A DNA stretch of 64,000 nt, from the NCBI GenBank assembly GCA_028571685.1, contig CM053140.1, positions 28,253,501 through 28,317,500 of the forward strand. Reading direction: 5' to 3'. Positions 43,145-53,625 of the stretch are shown here, one piece after another; position 1 is the stretch's first letter, and the number at the start of each line of letters is the position of its first letter. This DNA is from Heterohyrax brucei. Taxonomy: Eukaryota; Chordata; Mammalia; Hyracoidea; Procaviidae. The position numbers and the translations under genes are program-made. The notes beneath the pieces are model-generated. The model worked only from the letters and a program-made list of their open reading frames with translations, was not told where the DNA came from and ran no database searches.

Positions 43145-43740
43145 AATGTGGGGGACTGAAATGTTTCCCCCCTAAATTCATATGAAAATGCTTATGGCAC
43201 AGTGGTTAAGTGCTACAGCTGCTAACCAGAAGGTCAGCAGTTCAAATCTGCCAGGTGCTCCTTGGAAACTCTATGGGACAGTTCTACTCTGTCTAGAGCA
43301 TGGCTATGAGTCAGAATTGCCTCGATGGCAGTGGTTTTTTTGGGTTAAATTCACTTGCACCCAGAACTTCAGGGTGTGACTTCATTTGGAAAGAGGGTCT
43401 TTGTAGATAAATTATCTAGGGATCTCCAGATGATATCGTCTGGGATTTAGAGTGGGCCCTAAAGCCAATGATGGGTGCTCTTATGGATAAAGAAGACACA
43501 GACACGGAGGGGAAGGCCATGTAGAGACAGAACAGATACTGGAGTGAGGCGGCCACAAGCCCAGGGACACCTAGGAACCACCAGAAGTTGGAAGAAACAG
43601 GGAAAAACTGTGGCCCTGTTGACACTCTGAATTTTAACTTCTGGCTTCCAAGACTGTGAGAGAACACACTTCTGTTGCTTTAAGTTTCCCATTTTATGGT
43701 TCTTTGTTGCTGCAGACACAAGGGATTCGTACAATGAGCA
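43145..43740 (+). mobile_element. MaLR-like solo LTR fossil with SINE insertion
   Basis: Start 'gactgaaatgtttcccccct', interior 'gtgacttcatttggaaagag' and 'gaattttaacttctggcttc', and end 'tggttctttgttgctgcaga' give the MaLR LTR layout. An AfroSINE at 43188-43345 interrupts it near its left end. The neighbouring 43006-43144 and 43741-44084 show no gene. Confidence 0.55.
43188..43345 (+). repeat. AfroSINE, short form, within LTR fossil
   Basis: Nearly complete: 'cacagtggttaagtgctaca' head, 'cagttcaaatctgccaggtg' box B region, 'atggctatgagtcagaattg' tail and T-rich end. It is one of the better preserved copies here. Confidence 0.9.
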
Positions 43741-44084
43741 GGTGGTTTTCTGACAGAGCTCCCAGGAGACCTGGGTAGGGAAGTCAGGAGGCAAGGAGGG
43801 GAGAGGTAGATGCCAGGCAAAGATGTGTGTCAGACAGTCCAGAGAAGGGTGACTTTGGCTTTGGCCTCTAAGAAGACATGGAGAGGCCTCACAGTTGAGG
43901 GCAAGGAAGGTGGGATATTTGTACTCCACACCGCAGTCATCGATCAGGGCTGCCCCTGGGTGACATTAATGCTAGGCACTTCTGATCTTCTGGTGGGCTG
44001 CTGGCAAATGTGGCCCCAGCAGCCCAGGCAGTCCTTCCACAGCACTGCATCGGCCTCCACTCTTGCCCTTCCAGTCTGTTCTTT

Positions 44085-44395
44085 AAAAGGTATAAATCAG
44101 AGAAGCCTGATACAAATACTAGGTATTATATGACCCCACTTATATGAAATGTCCACAACAGGCAGATCCACAGAGACAGAAAACAGACTCATGGTCATCA
44201 GAGGCTGTGGGGACAGGGCGGGGCATAACTGTCAACGGGTGTGGAGTTTCCATTTAGGGTGATGACAGTGGTCTGAAACTAGACAGAAGTGGTAGTTAAA
44301 CAACTCTGAATGCACTAAATACCACTGGGTTGATCACTTTAGAATGGCAAATCTTGTGTTATGTATATTTTAATCTAACATATAAATCAGGTCGT
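44085..44395 (+). repeat. L1M-type 3' UTR fragment
   Basis: 'atatgaaatgtccacaacag', 'cagatccacagagacagaaa' and 'accactgggttgatcacttt' follow the order of the old mammalian L1 3' UTR. Confidence 0.7.
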
Positions 44396-44690
44396 GTCCT
44401 TGCTGTCCTCCAAAGCCTCCCATGGCTCCCCACTGCCCCAGGACAAAACCCACACTCCTCTCCCAGCCCAGGGGCTCTTGCATGGTCCCACCTTCAAGCA
44501 GTCCCCCACCCCCAGCCCCATCTCCTCTTCTCATCTTCTCTCTGGCTGTACCAGCTTCTGCCCTGCTCCTCCGACATCCAAGCTTGTTCGCACCTCTCGG
44601 CCCTCATTCATCCTTCATCCTTCAGGTCTCCAGTGAAATGACACCTCCCGGCAGAACAGCTCCAAGTTCTATGCCCTTTCTTTGTACCTC
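44396..44690 (+). repeat. L2 LINE 3' end
   Basis: 'tccaaagcctcccatggctc' through 'gtctccagtgaaatgacacc' matches the well-known L2 3' end pattern (lysed ORF2 C-terminal sequence). It is an ancient element. Confidence 0.6.
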
Positions 44691-44759
44691 GGAGATTTCT
44701 TTTAAGTCACTGCCACCGCTTTTCATTTCATTGTGGTTTCGGATGCGAAACGGGGTCTC

Positions 44760-45290
44760 AGTCTCCTAGCGCTGCTGTAACAGGAATATCACAAGTAGGT
44801 AGTTTTCAAAGGATAGAAATTTTTGTTCTCGGCACTCAGAAAGCTAGAAGTCCAAATTGAGGGCCCCAGCTCTAGCGCAAGCCTCTTTCTCTGTCGTCTG
44901 TCCGGCCAGATCACTGTTTCTGTAGCCTCAGCGTACCTCGGTTCCTTGGTGACCTCCATGTGGCATCTATCTTCTCCTTTGGGCTTGCTCCGTTGCAGAA
45001 TCTTCTCTGTTTATATCCAGGTAGCGTTTGGTTTAAACCTCCCCTACACTGCAGTGATAATGGAGACTCAGGTGGTGTAGTGGTTAAGTGCTACAGCTGC
45101 TAACCATAAAGGTCGGCAGTTCAAATCCACCAGGGGCTCCTTTGAAACTCTATGGGACAGTTCTACTCTGTCCTACAGAGTCACCATGAGTCGGAATCGA
45201 CTCCATAGCAGTGGGTTTGGTTTTTGTTTTGACGTTGCTACGACCTCATTAACATCTCCAAAACACTATTCCCAAATGGGATTCCAGCAA
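44760..45290 (-). mobile_element. MaLR-like LTR fossil, minus strand, with SINE insertion
   Basis: The plus strand reads 'agcgctgctgtaacaggaat', 'gaaagctagaagtccaaatt' and, after the SINE, 'cctcattaacatctccaaaa', the reverse of a MaLR-like LTR related to the one at 50666-51172. An AfroSINE (45065-45228) is inserted. Confidence 0.5.
45065..45228 (+). repeat. AfroSINE, short form, within LTR fossil
   Basis: Complete and well preserved, from 'actcaggtggtgtagtggtt' to 'gcagtgggtttggtttttg'. Confidence 0.92.
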
Positions 45291-45944
45291 CAACAACAAA
45301 AAATGGGGGGTAGGGTTGTGGGGAGATACAATTACATCTGTAACAGGAGAGTCTACTGAGCAGGAATGCTAAGGCATCCCTCAAACGTGTGGTGGATGAA
45401 TGAATGAATGAATGAAGGAGTGAGTTAGTGAGTGACTGAAGGCGCCGTCACAGGATGAAGGTGGAGGAACGGAGGCTGTGCCTGGGAGATGTCAGAGGGA
45501 GACTCGCGTGGCAGCGGGCGGTTTACACAGGAAGGAAAGGTTTCTGATCCTATCTGCTGCTTGTTCGCCCCAGCTCACAGCTGCCTCCAAACAAAGAGGA
45601 CAATTCCTACCAGCGCGTGCGTGCGCCCCCAGCTTCACGTTTTTTCACCATTCTTCAGTGGATTTTCCTCTCCAGATGGAAGAGGTGAGGTTAGCGGATG
45701 GGGATGGGGGGCGACAGTGGGGCACACAGCATGGGGGGCAGGGAAGGCCTACCCTGTTCTACCTACCTCCCCACAAGAGCTACCTACCTCCCCACAAGAG
45801 TGTGCAAAAACACACCCCAACATGCCTATCCATGTACAAACGTGTTTGTTTTTTTGCCTACTTTTTATAGAATTTTTACAAAACTAACATCACACACTGT
45901 CCTCTAAAGCCATTTCGTTTCCTCCAGGATGGAATTCATTTTTG
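45291..45944. other. Intergenic, short tandem repeats only
   Basis: A (GAAT)n run lies at about 45395-45415 and a 21-bp unit is tandemly doubled at about 45759-45800. The rest shows no recognised gene or repeat. Confidence 0.6.
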
Positions 45945-46100
45945 CAAAAACCCAAAACCGAACCAGCTACTGCCAGTTTATTCTGACTCATAGAGGCCCT
46001 TATAGGATAGAGTAGAACTGTGCCATAGAGTTTCCAAGGAGCACCTGGAGGATCTGAACTGCTGACCTTTGGTTAACCACTACACCACCAGGATTTAATC
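45945..46100 (-). repeat. AfroSINE, short form, minus strand
   Basis: Reversed copy with 'gagtttccaaggagcacctg' and 'taaccactacaccaccagga', nearly complete. Confidence 0.9.
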
Positions 46101-46324
46101 CACACCTGAAGGCCTCTTAACTGACCCCGTTCTTCTCTCTATCTACCGTGTCCCCAGGATTTTGTTACAGAGTTGAGGCTGATAGATGCATCTGTGGACA
46201 CTGCACCTCTGCCCTCTGGCGCTTTAATGTCACTGTGTTTGCCCCACAGGGCAGAGGGAACCCAGGCGTCTTAAGACACCATCCTAGACCAGGCTGTAAA
46301 TAGGCTGAGGCCAATGCAGCCACG

Positions 46325-47340
46325 GCAGCTGCTCACGAATTACCATCTGACCCAGCCATTCCTCTGGTAGGTACATATTGAAGAGAAAAGAAGACATACA
46401 TCCACATGACCACTCTTAAATCCATGGTTGTAGCAGCACTCTTCCCAAGAATCCCAGAAAAAGAAACACCCCAAATGCCCATCAATAAACGAGTGTGTAA
46501 ATACTGGGATCCCTCCACCCACAGGAATACTATACAGCCATAAAAAGAAAGGGATCTCTGACACCTGCTGCCCCATGGCTGAGCCTTGGAAACACTGGGT
46601 GAAAGAAGGCAGACACAAAAGATCACGCAGTGTGTAATTCCATTCAAGGAAAATGTCACAACAAGGAAATTCAAAGAAACAGGGAGGAGATTAGTGGTTG
46701 TCTAGGGCTTGGGGGAGAAGCCCTGGTGGCACAGTGGTCAAGTGTTTGGCTGCTAACTGAAACGTCGCCGGTTCAAATCCACCAAGGGCCCACAGGTGAT
46801 CTGCTCCTGTAAATTTTACAGTCTAGAAAACCCCGCGGGGGCAGTTCTACTCTGTGACTTGGGGTTACCTGGACACCTAACAACAACAGCCAGGGACTTA
46901 GGGCAAGAGAGATGGGGAGGGAAGGTTAATGGGTACGAATTTCCTTTTTAGATGTGACAGAAATGTTCTAGAACTAGACAGTGGTGATGGGTGCACAACC
47001 ACTGAATTGCATACTTCTGAAATAGGTTTGGGAGGGGCAAGGAGGAGCTACTGCCCAGGGGCCACTGAAGGATGATGAAAAAATCTGGAAACGGACAGTG
47101 GTGATGTTTGTACAACTCCGTGAATGTCATCAACGTATAGAACTTACACAGAAAAACAGCTCCAACCTGATTCATGTAATTGATCTCACCAAACTGTATA
47201 CTTGAAACATATTGAATTCAATAATGTTTTGTTATATCTATAACCCAAGTAACCCAAATGCCAAAGTTGAGTCGGATATATTTATAATGATAAAAAAGTT
47301 GAAACGGCAAATGTTTCATTAGAAATATTTTACCACAAAG
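46325..47340 (+). repeat. L1 3' part, interrupted by AfroSINE
   Basis: 'gaattaccatctgacccagc', 'caaatgcccatcaataaacg' and 'tactatacagccataaaaag' are L1 ORF2-end/3' UTR sequence. It continues after the SINE with 'gttctagaactagacagtgg'. A second, similar 3' UTR segment follows at about 47085-47230. Confidence 0.75.
46718..46890 (+). repeat. AfroSINE inserted in L1
   Basis: Head 'gccctggtggcacagtggtc', box B-like 'ggttcaaatccaccaaggg', body, and end 'ggacacctaacaacaacagc', which is the RTE-type tail. Confidence 0.9.
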
Positions 47341-47359
47341 GCACTATTACTATTACTTT

Positions 47360-47800
47360 GGCTTTAAAGGACAGAAATTTATCACCCCATAGTCCTGGAG
47401 ACTGGGAGTTCAAATCAGGGAATTGGCCATGTCAATCACTCCATAGTCCTGGAGACTGGGAGTTCAAATCAGGGTATTGGCCATGTCAGTTCCTTCTAGG
47501 GGCTTGGAGAGAGGAACTATGTCACATGGCTCTGCTGGCTGTGCTGGCAGCCAGCAGTTCCTCTGCCACTTGTAGATGCACCTGACTCCATTGTGGTATC
47601 TGACTTCCTCGTGTGCGCGTCTGCTTTCATGTCTGTTGCCCCACAAGATACCACTCAGCAGGGATTAGGGTTGGGACTCACCCTATTCTTGTATGACCTC
47701 ATTTAACTGAACCGATTAACATATTGAAAGACCCTATTTCTAAACAAAGTGACATTTACAGTCAGAGGAGCTAGGACTTCCGTTTCAATCAGTATGACAC
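47360..47800 (-). mobile_element. LTR-like fossil, minus strand, with internal tandem duplication
   Basis: 'ggacagaaatttatcacccc', 'tagtcctggagactgggagt' and 'gacctcatttaactgaaccg' follow the reversed MaLR-like LTR layout. A 54-bp unit is doubled at about 47387-47494. Family assignment is tentative. Confidence 0.4.
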
Positions 47801-47954
47801 CTGGTACGCCTTGATTTCCTTGCTTATATTTCAGAACGAGGCAACGGCTATGCAGTAAGTACGAGTCCAGGAACACTGTGTATCTAGTGGGACTTTTCTA
47901 CAGACACGTCTTCCTTTTTAACAAAAACATTTTTGTAAGTGATAAGTCTATGTT

Positions 47955-48118
47955 GGAACCCTGGTGGCACAGTGGTTAAGGGCTACATCTGCTAACCAAA
48001 AGGCCAGCAGTTCAAACCTGCTAGGTGCTCCTTGGAAACTCTATGGGGCAGTTCTACTCTGACTTCTAGGGTCACTATGAGTAGGACCTGACTTGAAGGC
48101 AGTGGGTTTTTGGCTTAA
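47955..48118 (+). repeat. AfroSINE, short form
   Basis: Complete: 'ggaaccctggtggcacagtg' to 'gcagtgggtttttggctta'. Well preserved. Confidence 0.92.
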
Positions 48119-48274
48119 GCCTATGTTACACGAATTTTTGCTTAACCAGAAGCCAGCAAGAAGAGGTGCCTACAGTCAGACCAGGGCCAGCCCCAGGACA
48201 GATACAATGTAGTGGTGCAGCTGATATGTGGGAATTGTGCAGCCTGTTGGTACCAATCCGTGGACCCCCAGCAG

Positions 48275-48385
48275 TGGATGCTATCATGTTCCTATATTGC
48301 AAATGAGGAAACCGAAGTTCAGAGAGGTAGATCCCTCAGCCAGATCACAAAGCCCAGTAAGCACAGGTTAGGACTGAGGACTCTA
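48275..48385 (+). repeat. MIR-like SINE core
   Basis: 'tattgcaaatgaggaaaccg', 'aagttcagagaggtagatcc' and 'gatcacaaagcccagtaagc' match the MIR core order. An ancient element. Another MIR-like stretch lies at 49030-49100 ('gttagagcatgggctataga'). Confidence 0.55.
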
Positions 48386-48719
48386 GCTTGGCCTGTCTAA
48401 CCTTCAAGTTCTGCCTTGGGCTGGGCTGCTTGGTTCCCGACAAAATTCTCACAACATGAAGCCAGAATCTTGAAGCTGAAAGCTCAGCTCTCACTCCTGG
48501 GCCAGGAACACCAAGACCTGGGAGACAGGGCTTCCATATGTCCAACCTGGGAAATCTTTCCAGAAAAACCCAGCAAAGCAAAGCTCAGCTCATGAGTGCC
48601 CCCTTCTGGGGCAGGGATGAAGGGGCTGGTGCCAGATCCTCTGCAGAACATGGATTTCTGGGGAATCAGTTCCAGTTTCCAGGGGCATGAGCAATAGGTG
48701 GTGGGAAAATTAAACTGAC

Positions 48720-48995
48720 TATGTGGGTATGTGTATGTACATGTGTAATCATGTAGATGCTTTGTGGGCATCCCGTGTGTGTGCATGCCTGCACACGTGT
48801 GGGTTGTGTTTGCATTGTGCTTGTGTGAATATGAACATATATGCATGCATGTACATGTGTGCCTGCACATGTGAGTATGTATGTATGCGAATAAGGGTGC
48901 ACACACACAGATGTGCTTGAGTGCACTGAAGATGTGTGCGTGTGTGCATGCATGTGTGACTGTATAAGGGTGCATACATGTATGAGCACGTATAG
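48720..48995. repeat. Degenerate TG/CA-rich alternating purine-pyrimidine tract
   Basis: About 275 bp made almost entirely of interrupted TG, TATG, GCATG and CACA blocks with no fixed period. The reverse strand translates as repeated His/Thr/Cys residues and is not a gene. Such sequence can favour Z-DNA. Confidence 0.8.
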
Positions 48996-49611
48996 GGAGA
49001 TCTTAGACATCAGATAAAACTGGCCAGAACATCCGATGGTTAGAGCATGGGCTATAGAGTCAGGCTTCCTGGGTCTCGGTTCTCCCATCGTGACGCTGGC
49101 TGACCTCCATGGACAAATCAGTCGGGTGACCATCAGCGATAGCAAATTCATCCCATGCCAAAGCCCACAAACAGTGAAGATTGCACCATCAGCACCTGCC
49201 CCCCCAAAAGAACCTTTAATAGGTAGGTGTGGAGTTTTCCACTGTGTCTGTTATCATGTAGCTATACATTTGTGTGCTTCTCTTTCCATACACTATAGTA
49301 TGCTGAAACAAGTAGGCAAGTACTACATAAATCAGCTTTTCCAATTCGTGGTACATTAGGGATGCTCCCTCACTGGACCATATACTCATATCTCACCCAA
49401 AGTCCCCCACTGTGGGGAAGGAGGACGCAAAGAGGAAGGCCTTGCTCAAAGTCACCACTGTCATCCCAGAGCTGGTCTTCGTCCAGGTCTGCCTGTCCAT
49501 CCTGCCTCCAGTTAGGTGACATCAAGGACGGAAGGCTGGTTGTTTCAGGACTGTAGGCCTTGTACTAAATGCATTCCTTCATTGTTCTTTTATTCATGCT
49601 GGAGGTTTAGA

Positions 49612-49765
49612 AGAAACCCCGGTGGCCTAGTGGTTAAATGCTACAGCTGCTAACTAAAAGGTTGATAGTTTGAATCCTTGGAAACTATGGGACAATTCTA
49701 CTCTGGCCTATAGGGTCACCATGAGCTGGAACTGACTCAGTGGCAGTGGGTTTGGTTTTTGCAGT
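49612..49765 (+). repeat. AfroSINE, short form with small internal loss
   Basis: 'ggcctagtggttaaatgcta' head, 'gtttgaatccttggaaact' where the usual 'accaggtgctc' segment is missing, and tail 'cagtggcagtgggtttgg'. 49766-50029 that follows shows no feature. Confidence 0.85.
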
Positions 49766-50665
49766 TTGGGGGTTTGGAGCTAAGATCCTGGCCTAGGCAG
49801 AGGAAGCCCCCAGCTGGGTGAGCCAGAGCTGGTCATAGAGGACCCCAGCCCAGGGGACTCAAGGATGAGTCGGGGGTAGCTAGAGGGGGAACCAGGGCTC
49901 TCTGTCTAGGGGAACAGGAAGAGCTGCCTAGAGAAGGGGACAGGAAACACAAGACAGCTTCACAGGAGGAGAAACTAAAAAGAGGTCACAGTGGAAACCT
50001 CTGTTTGGAGGGCAGCCTTATTATCATAAACTATGGATGGAATCATGGCCCTTAAAAATACGTGCTATAAACCCTAACTTCTGCCTGTGGTTATAATCCC
50101 ATTTGTGAATGGGTTGGGCTTCTTAGATTAATAAGGCAGGATTAGGTTATGTCAATGAGGCTTATGTTGTGCTTATTATGTTACTGAGGCAAGATTGGGG
50201 TGGATGTTGTCCCTCTTTTATGAGATATAAAAAAGACTGAACAAGCAAATGAGAAAAGCAGTAAAGGGGAAGAGAAATGCCAGGCCACATGAAGACTGCC
50301 CAGAAGCAGAGGCTGAGTGAAATAAAGAATGTTCCTCTGAGCCAACAGAGAGGGAAAGCCTTCCCCTAGAGCTGGTGTCCTGAATTCAGACTTCTAGCTT
50401 CCTAAACTGTGATCAAATAAATTCTTGTTGGCTAGAGCCATCCACTTGTGGCATTTCAGTATAACAGCATTAGATAACTGAGAAAGAATTTGGTACTGGA
50501 AGAGACGTGGAAACAGTTTTGGAACTGGGCAATGGAGAGAGGCTGGGAGAGTTCTTATGGTGCCTAACAGTAAAAGCCTAGATCACTTGAAGAGACTGTT
50601 GGTAGAATTATGGACATCAAAGGCAATTCTGATGAGAGTTCAGGAGGAAGCAAAGAGGGCCAGTA

Positions 50666-51172
50666 GTCAGCTAGTAGTGCTGCTCTAACCAGAAATACCA
50701 CAGGGTGGATGGCTTTAACAAAGGAAAGTTTATTCTTATGCAGTCTGGTAGGCTACAAGTCCATATTCAAGACGTCCACTCCAGGGGAAGGTTTTGCCCG
50801 TTGTCAGCTCTGGAGGAAAGTCCAATATTACATCAGTCTTTGCCCAAGGAGCAAATTGGCACAGAAACATCAGGTCTGAACTAATTGTTCTTCTTCAGGT
50901 GCTGCTTGCTTGATGGTATAAGGTTCCCAATTCTCTGCCTGCTTCCCTTTCCTTTTATCTCTTGCAAGATGCAAGGATTAAGGGTGGGGCAAGCCACACT
51001 TCAGTGGAGCACGGAAGTGATCTTATAAAAGGGATTTACAGTCCCACCCTAATCCTTTAACATACAGCACAGCAAAATGACAAAATGGACGGCAATCATA
51101 GAATACAGGGAATCATGGCCCAGCCACATGGCTACACATATTTTTGCGGGTACACAATTCAATCCACGACAG
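50666..51172 (-). mobile_element. MaLR-like solo LTR, minus strand, inside an older fossil
   Basis: It is the reverse complement of the LTR at 51928-52441 at roughly 80-85% identity by eye, from 'tgtcgtggattgaa' (51172 leftwards) to 'ggtatttctggttagagcag'. It is inserted into the internal region of the 50030-53315 fossil. Confidence 0.7.
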
Positions 51173-51927
51173 GGCCATAGGAGAAAGTATCTATCACCTT
51201 ACAGAATACATATGATGCCAGCAACACAATGCTGTTAGAACTGTGGATATTAAATATAGTTCCAGGGACAGTTTCAAAGAGAATGATGATCACCAGACTA
51301 GATGATAGAGGAAGGGTGCTGCTTTTTTCTGCAGTGGCAGAGAATTTTTCTGATTATGTTCAAACGTCTGGTGAAACACAGAACCTCTAAGTGATGAGCT
51401 TGGATATCCAGCTGATGAGATTTCTAAGCAAGATCTTAAATGGGTCACGTGGTTTCTCCTTGCTGCTTATAGTAAAATGTGAAAGGGAAGAGACGCACTT
51501 AAAAATGAACTGTGTAAAATTGGAAAATTCTGTTATACAAGCTACGGATATCTGTCCTAGAATGACCACTAAGGATGTGACAAAACGTTCTTTTGTCGAA
51601 GAGATGAAGCCAGTGACTGATAGATCTAACCAAGTATCACAGCAGAAAGCCCATCAACTTAGACTGAAGAGGACAGAGAAAGAATGAAGGGACAGAATGC
51701 TGTCGGCCTCTGGGATTTCTATCAGCAGGAAACAGGCCTAAGGAGCCACATCTATTGTCCTTCAAGAAAAGAAAAGGACCGCCCGTAGGAGATCAGCAGA
51801 ACTGCTGCAGTGAGCTCAGGAAGAAGGCCCTTCTTGGTTTCAAACGGTGGGGCCACGGTGTCCTTGATCTCAAAGGGTGGAGTCACGGCTGCATAGAGTT
51901 GGATCTTGACCAGCTCAGTTCCTGACT

Positions 51928-52441
51928 GTCATGGATTGAACTGTGTCCCCCCGAAAATCGGTGTAGCCATGTGACCATGATTCCCTATAGTCTACGATTG
52001 TCCTTCATTTTGTGATTTTACTGTGCCGTATGTTAAAGAATTAGGGTGGGACTGTAAATTCCTTTAGAAGATCACCTCTCTGCTCCACTGTGAAAGGAGT
52101 TTCCCTGGAGTGTGGCTTGCCCCACCCTTAACCCTTGCATCTTGCAAGAGATAAAAGGAAAGAGAAGCAAACAGAGAACTGGGAACCTCACACAGTCAAG
52201 AAAGCAACACCGGGAGAAGAGCGCGTCCTTTAGACCTGAGGTTCCTGAGCCAAGATGCTCCCTGGACAAAGACTGATGCAATACCAGACTTTGCTCCAGA
52301 GCTGACAAGGAGGAAAGCCTTCTCGTGGAGCGGACATACTGAATTTGGACCTGCAGCCTACAGGACTGTGTAAGAATAAACCTTCCTTTGTTAAAGCCAT
52401 CCACTCTGTGGTATTTCTGTTAGAGCAGCCCCAGCTGACTG
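51928..52441 (+). mobile_element. MaLR-like solo LTR, plus strand, inside an older fossil
   Basis: It opens 'tgtcatggattgaactgtgt' and ends 'gtagagcagccccagctgac'-like, TG...CA as expected of an LTR. Same family as 50666-51172 but opposite orientation. Confidence 0.7.
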
Positions 52442-53315
52442 AAACGCTGACTGTGGCGTTGCTGTCAAGGTATGCCGGGGATTGGGGACCACCCAAACAG
52501 GAGAGAGTAGGGCTGCCAAGCCCAAAGAGATGATAAATAGGACTTGCCAGGGACAAGGGGACAGGGTTGCCACTCAGAGGGGCTAGGAGAATGGAGATAT
52601 CTGAAGCCAAGGGAGCTGACTTGCCATTCCAGTTGGCCTGGAAGATGGGGCTGAAACCCAGGGCCAAGGGACTTCTACCCAGAATCTGGAGAATGTGGCC
52701 AACATCCAGAATCTGGAGGATGGGACCATTGCCTAGATGATCTCAGAGAAAAGAAGATTATTTTTAAGGCTTGAGAGCTGATGTAAATTGTTCTGCTGTG
52801 TTTTGGACTTGCTTGGTGGCTGTCGTTCCTTCTTGCCCTCCAGTTTCTCCCATTTGCAAGAGAAATGTCTACCTTGTGCCTGTTCCCCTACTGGAACATA
52901 TAACTTACATCCTAGATTTCATAGATGTACAGATGAAGTGAGATTGTGCCCCAGGACAGAATATGTCGATAGTCTCATGCATACTTAGATGATTCAGAAT
53001 ATGAGACTTTGGAATTGGCTTTGGTAGGTTTTATGATTTTGGGGATGATGTGATAGGGTGGCTGTGTTTTACTTGAGGCAAGGACATGAATTTGGGGGGT
53101 CTAAAGGGTGAAATATTATGGATTCAATTGTGTGCGCCCTAAAAACATGTGTTTTAAATCCTAATTTCTGCCTGTACTTACAGCTCATTTGTGAGTAGGT
53201 TGTGTTTGTTATGTTAATGAGGCAGAATTATGTCAGTGAGGATAAGTTTACACTTATTATGTGAATCAGGCAGGATGAGGGTATATCTTCAGTCATTCTT
53301 TTTTGAGATATGTTG

Positions 53316-53625
53316 TTAGTTGTTAGGTGCTGTTGAGTTGGTTCTGACTCATAGCGACCCCATGTACAACAGAATGAAACAGTGCCAGGTCTTGTGCCAG
53401 CCTCACAACTGTCTTTCTTGAGCCCGTTGTTGCAGCCACTGTGACAAGTCACCTTGTTGAGGGTCTTCCTTTTTCTCACTGACCCTCTACTTTAGCAAGC
53501 ATGATGTTTTCCAGGGACTAGTCTCTTGTGATTATATATCCAAAGTAGGCGAGACAAAGTCTGACCATACTTGATTCTACGGAATATTCTGACTGCACTT
53601 TCGAGGCAGGTTTATTCATTCTTCA
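53316..53625 (-). repeat. RTE LINE 3' end, minus strand
   Basis: It starts 'ttgttaggtgctgttgagtt', the reverse of the RTE 3' terminus, and covers roughly the last 310 bp of the element. It meets a plus-strand RTE body at 53626. Confidence 0.85.

Larger units (their letters stand above)
50030..53315 (+). mobile_element. MaLR-like two-LTR retrotransposon fossil with insertions
   Basis: 5' LTR about 50030-50480; internal region from about 50480 to 53105; 3' LTR from about 53108, incomplete where RTE sequence begins at 53316. The two LTRs share the same opening ('tctgcctgt', 'aataaggcagg/ aatgaggcagaa' blocks) in the same order. The internal sequence resembles non-coding MaLR internal DNA ('gagaaagaatttggtactgg' just after the LTR, 'agtttctcccatttgcaaga' near the end). 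Two other LTRs (50666-51172 and 51928-52441) are inserted. It is a broken fossil and probably tens of millions of years old. Confidence 0.6.

Noticed and set aside
48484-49151. Long minus-strand frames of 160 residues rich in His, Thr and Cys
   Set aside because: They are translations of the TG/CA-rich tract at 48720-48995; the repetitive composition comes from the DNA repeat, and no known protein is matched.
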